A stretch of DNA of 14,150 nucleotides, taken from assembly GCA_021793595.1 (NCBI GenBank), contig JAJYSL010000100.1, positions 1 to 14,150 on the forward strand, in the 5' to 3' direction. Position 1 is the stretch's first letter. Each line of letters starts with the position of its first letter. A model generated the notes under the pieces. That model saw only the letters and a list, made by a program, of their open reading frames with translations, was not told the DNA's origin and made no database searches. The translations under genes and the position numbers were made by a program. This stretch comes from Acidobacteriota bacterium (GTDB taxonomy: Bacteria > Acidobacteriota > Terriglobia > Terriglobales > Acidobacteriaceae). Positions 13,809-14,150 of this stretch are shown here, piece after piece.

Positions 13809-14150
13809 ATGGTGGAATACAGAACGAGCGTGCACGCGATCTGATCCGGCAGATATGCGTGGCGCGAGAGGTGACGATTGTGCGCGGAGCGGTGTCGCCG
13901 GATCACATCCATCTGCTGGGGGCAGCGCCGCCGCCGTTGGCACCGGCGAAACTGGTGCAATATTTGAAGGGACGGTCGAGCCGGATGCAGGAGGAGGAAT
14001 TTTCCCATCTGCGGAAGCGGTATTGGGGACAGCATTTGTGGGCGCGAGGTTATTTTTGTGCGACTGTGGGCGCGGTGGATGAGAAGACGATCCAAGAGTA
14101 CATCGAGAATCAAAAATGGGACGAGGATGCGGAGAGCTTTAAGATCACAG
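13809..14150 (+). pseudogene. tnpA: Internally deleted IS200/IS605 TnpA (Y1 HUH transposase), 3' end beyond window
   Basis: The family start MVEYR is read from the ATG at 13809, but that frame ends after 11 codons. From about 13826 another frame reads ERARDLIRQICVAREVTIV, then SPDHIHLL, then KLVQYLKGRSSR, RKRYWGQHLWARGYFCATVG and YIENQKWDEDAESFKIT, up to the window end. The HUH motif (His-Ile-His, 13904-13912) and the probable catalytic Tyr (14099-14101, in EYIENQ) are both intact. About 40 N-terminal residues, including the usual YHLVWVTKYR-like strand, are missing at the junction near 13824, and the deletion also shifts the frame. The protein is therefore almost certainly inactive; the ends might still be mobilised in trans. 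Confidence 0.85.

Noticed and set aside
1..14150. Defence system, CRISPR array, tRNA/rRNA or secondary-metabolite cluster
   Set aside because: No regular spaced repeats, RNA gene signatures or relevant protein families were found; the recognisable genes are housekeeping, surface lipoprotein, transporter and IS remnant.

Overview
The window looks like an ordinary chromosomal stretch of an Acidobacteriota (Terriglobia-like) bacterium. This is inferred from three things: a tandem pair of Cys-rich DUF4382 lipoproteins, a three-gene sdhCAB operon whose SdhA has the N-terminal extension typical of that lineage, and a small secreted Cys/His protein of a kind common there. No search was possible, so the taxonomic call is moderate.

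Layout. Positions 1-1231 (minus strand) hold two cyclophilin-type peptidyl-prolyl isomerases: a cytoplasmic one cut by the window edge and an exported one with a Q/P/S-rich linker. Positions 1232-1642 are a divergent intergenic region with a 10-bp inverted repeat and a good sigma70-like promoter. Positions 1643-4932 (plus) carry two paralogous DUF4382 lipoproteins separated by a 371-bp AT-rich spacer that contains an 18-bp dyad. Positions 4933-5654 are a complex intergenic region: four hairpins (the last a convincing intrinsic terminator), a 63-codon small gene broken by one apparent extra base, the sdh promoter, and an 11-codon leader ORF whose stop overlaps the sdhC start. Positions 5655-9065 are sdhC-sdhA-sdhB, encoding a complete single-anchor succinate:quinone oxidoreductase.

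The minus strand from 9078 to 10986 holds an RdgB/HAM1 nucleotide-pool sanitiser, a small secreted protein with a CxxHH...CxxxC motif, and an endonuclease III-related glycosylase of the COG2231 type. Positions 11264-13555 (plus) form a MarR regulator-ClC antiporter unit with a dyad operator over the -10 box and probably a leaderless regulator mRNA. The right end (about 13660-14150) holds a short orphan ORF and the left end of an IS200/IS605-type element whose TnpA is internally deleted.

How it works together: sdhCAB is the metabolic core. The rest is housekeeping (protein folding, nucleotide and DNA repair), surface lipoproteins and ion homeostasis. I see no defence island, CRISPR array, tRNA, rRNA or biosynthetic cluster. 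The most rewarding places for a second look are the 4933-5658 intergenic region and the MarR-ClC control region.
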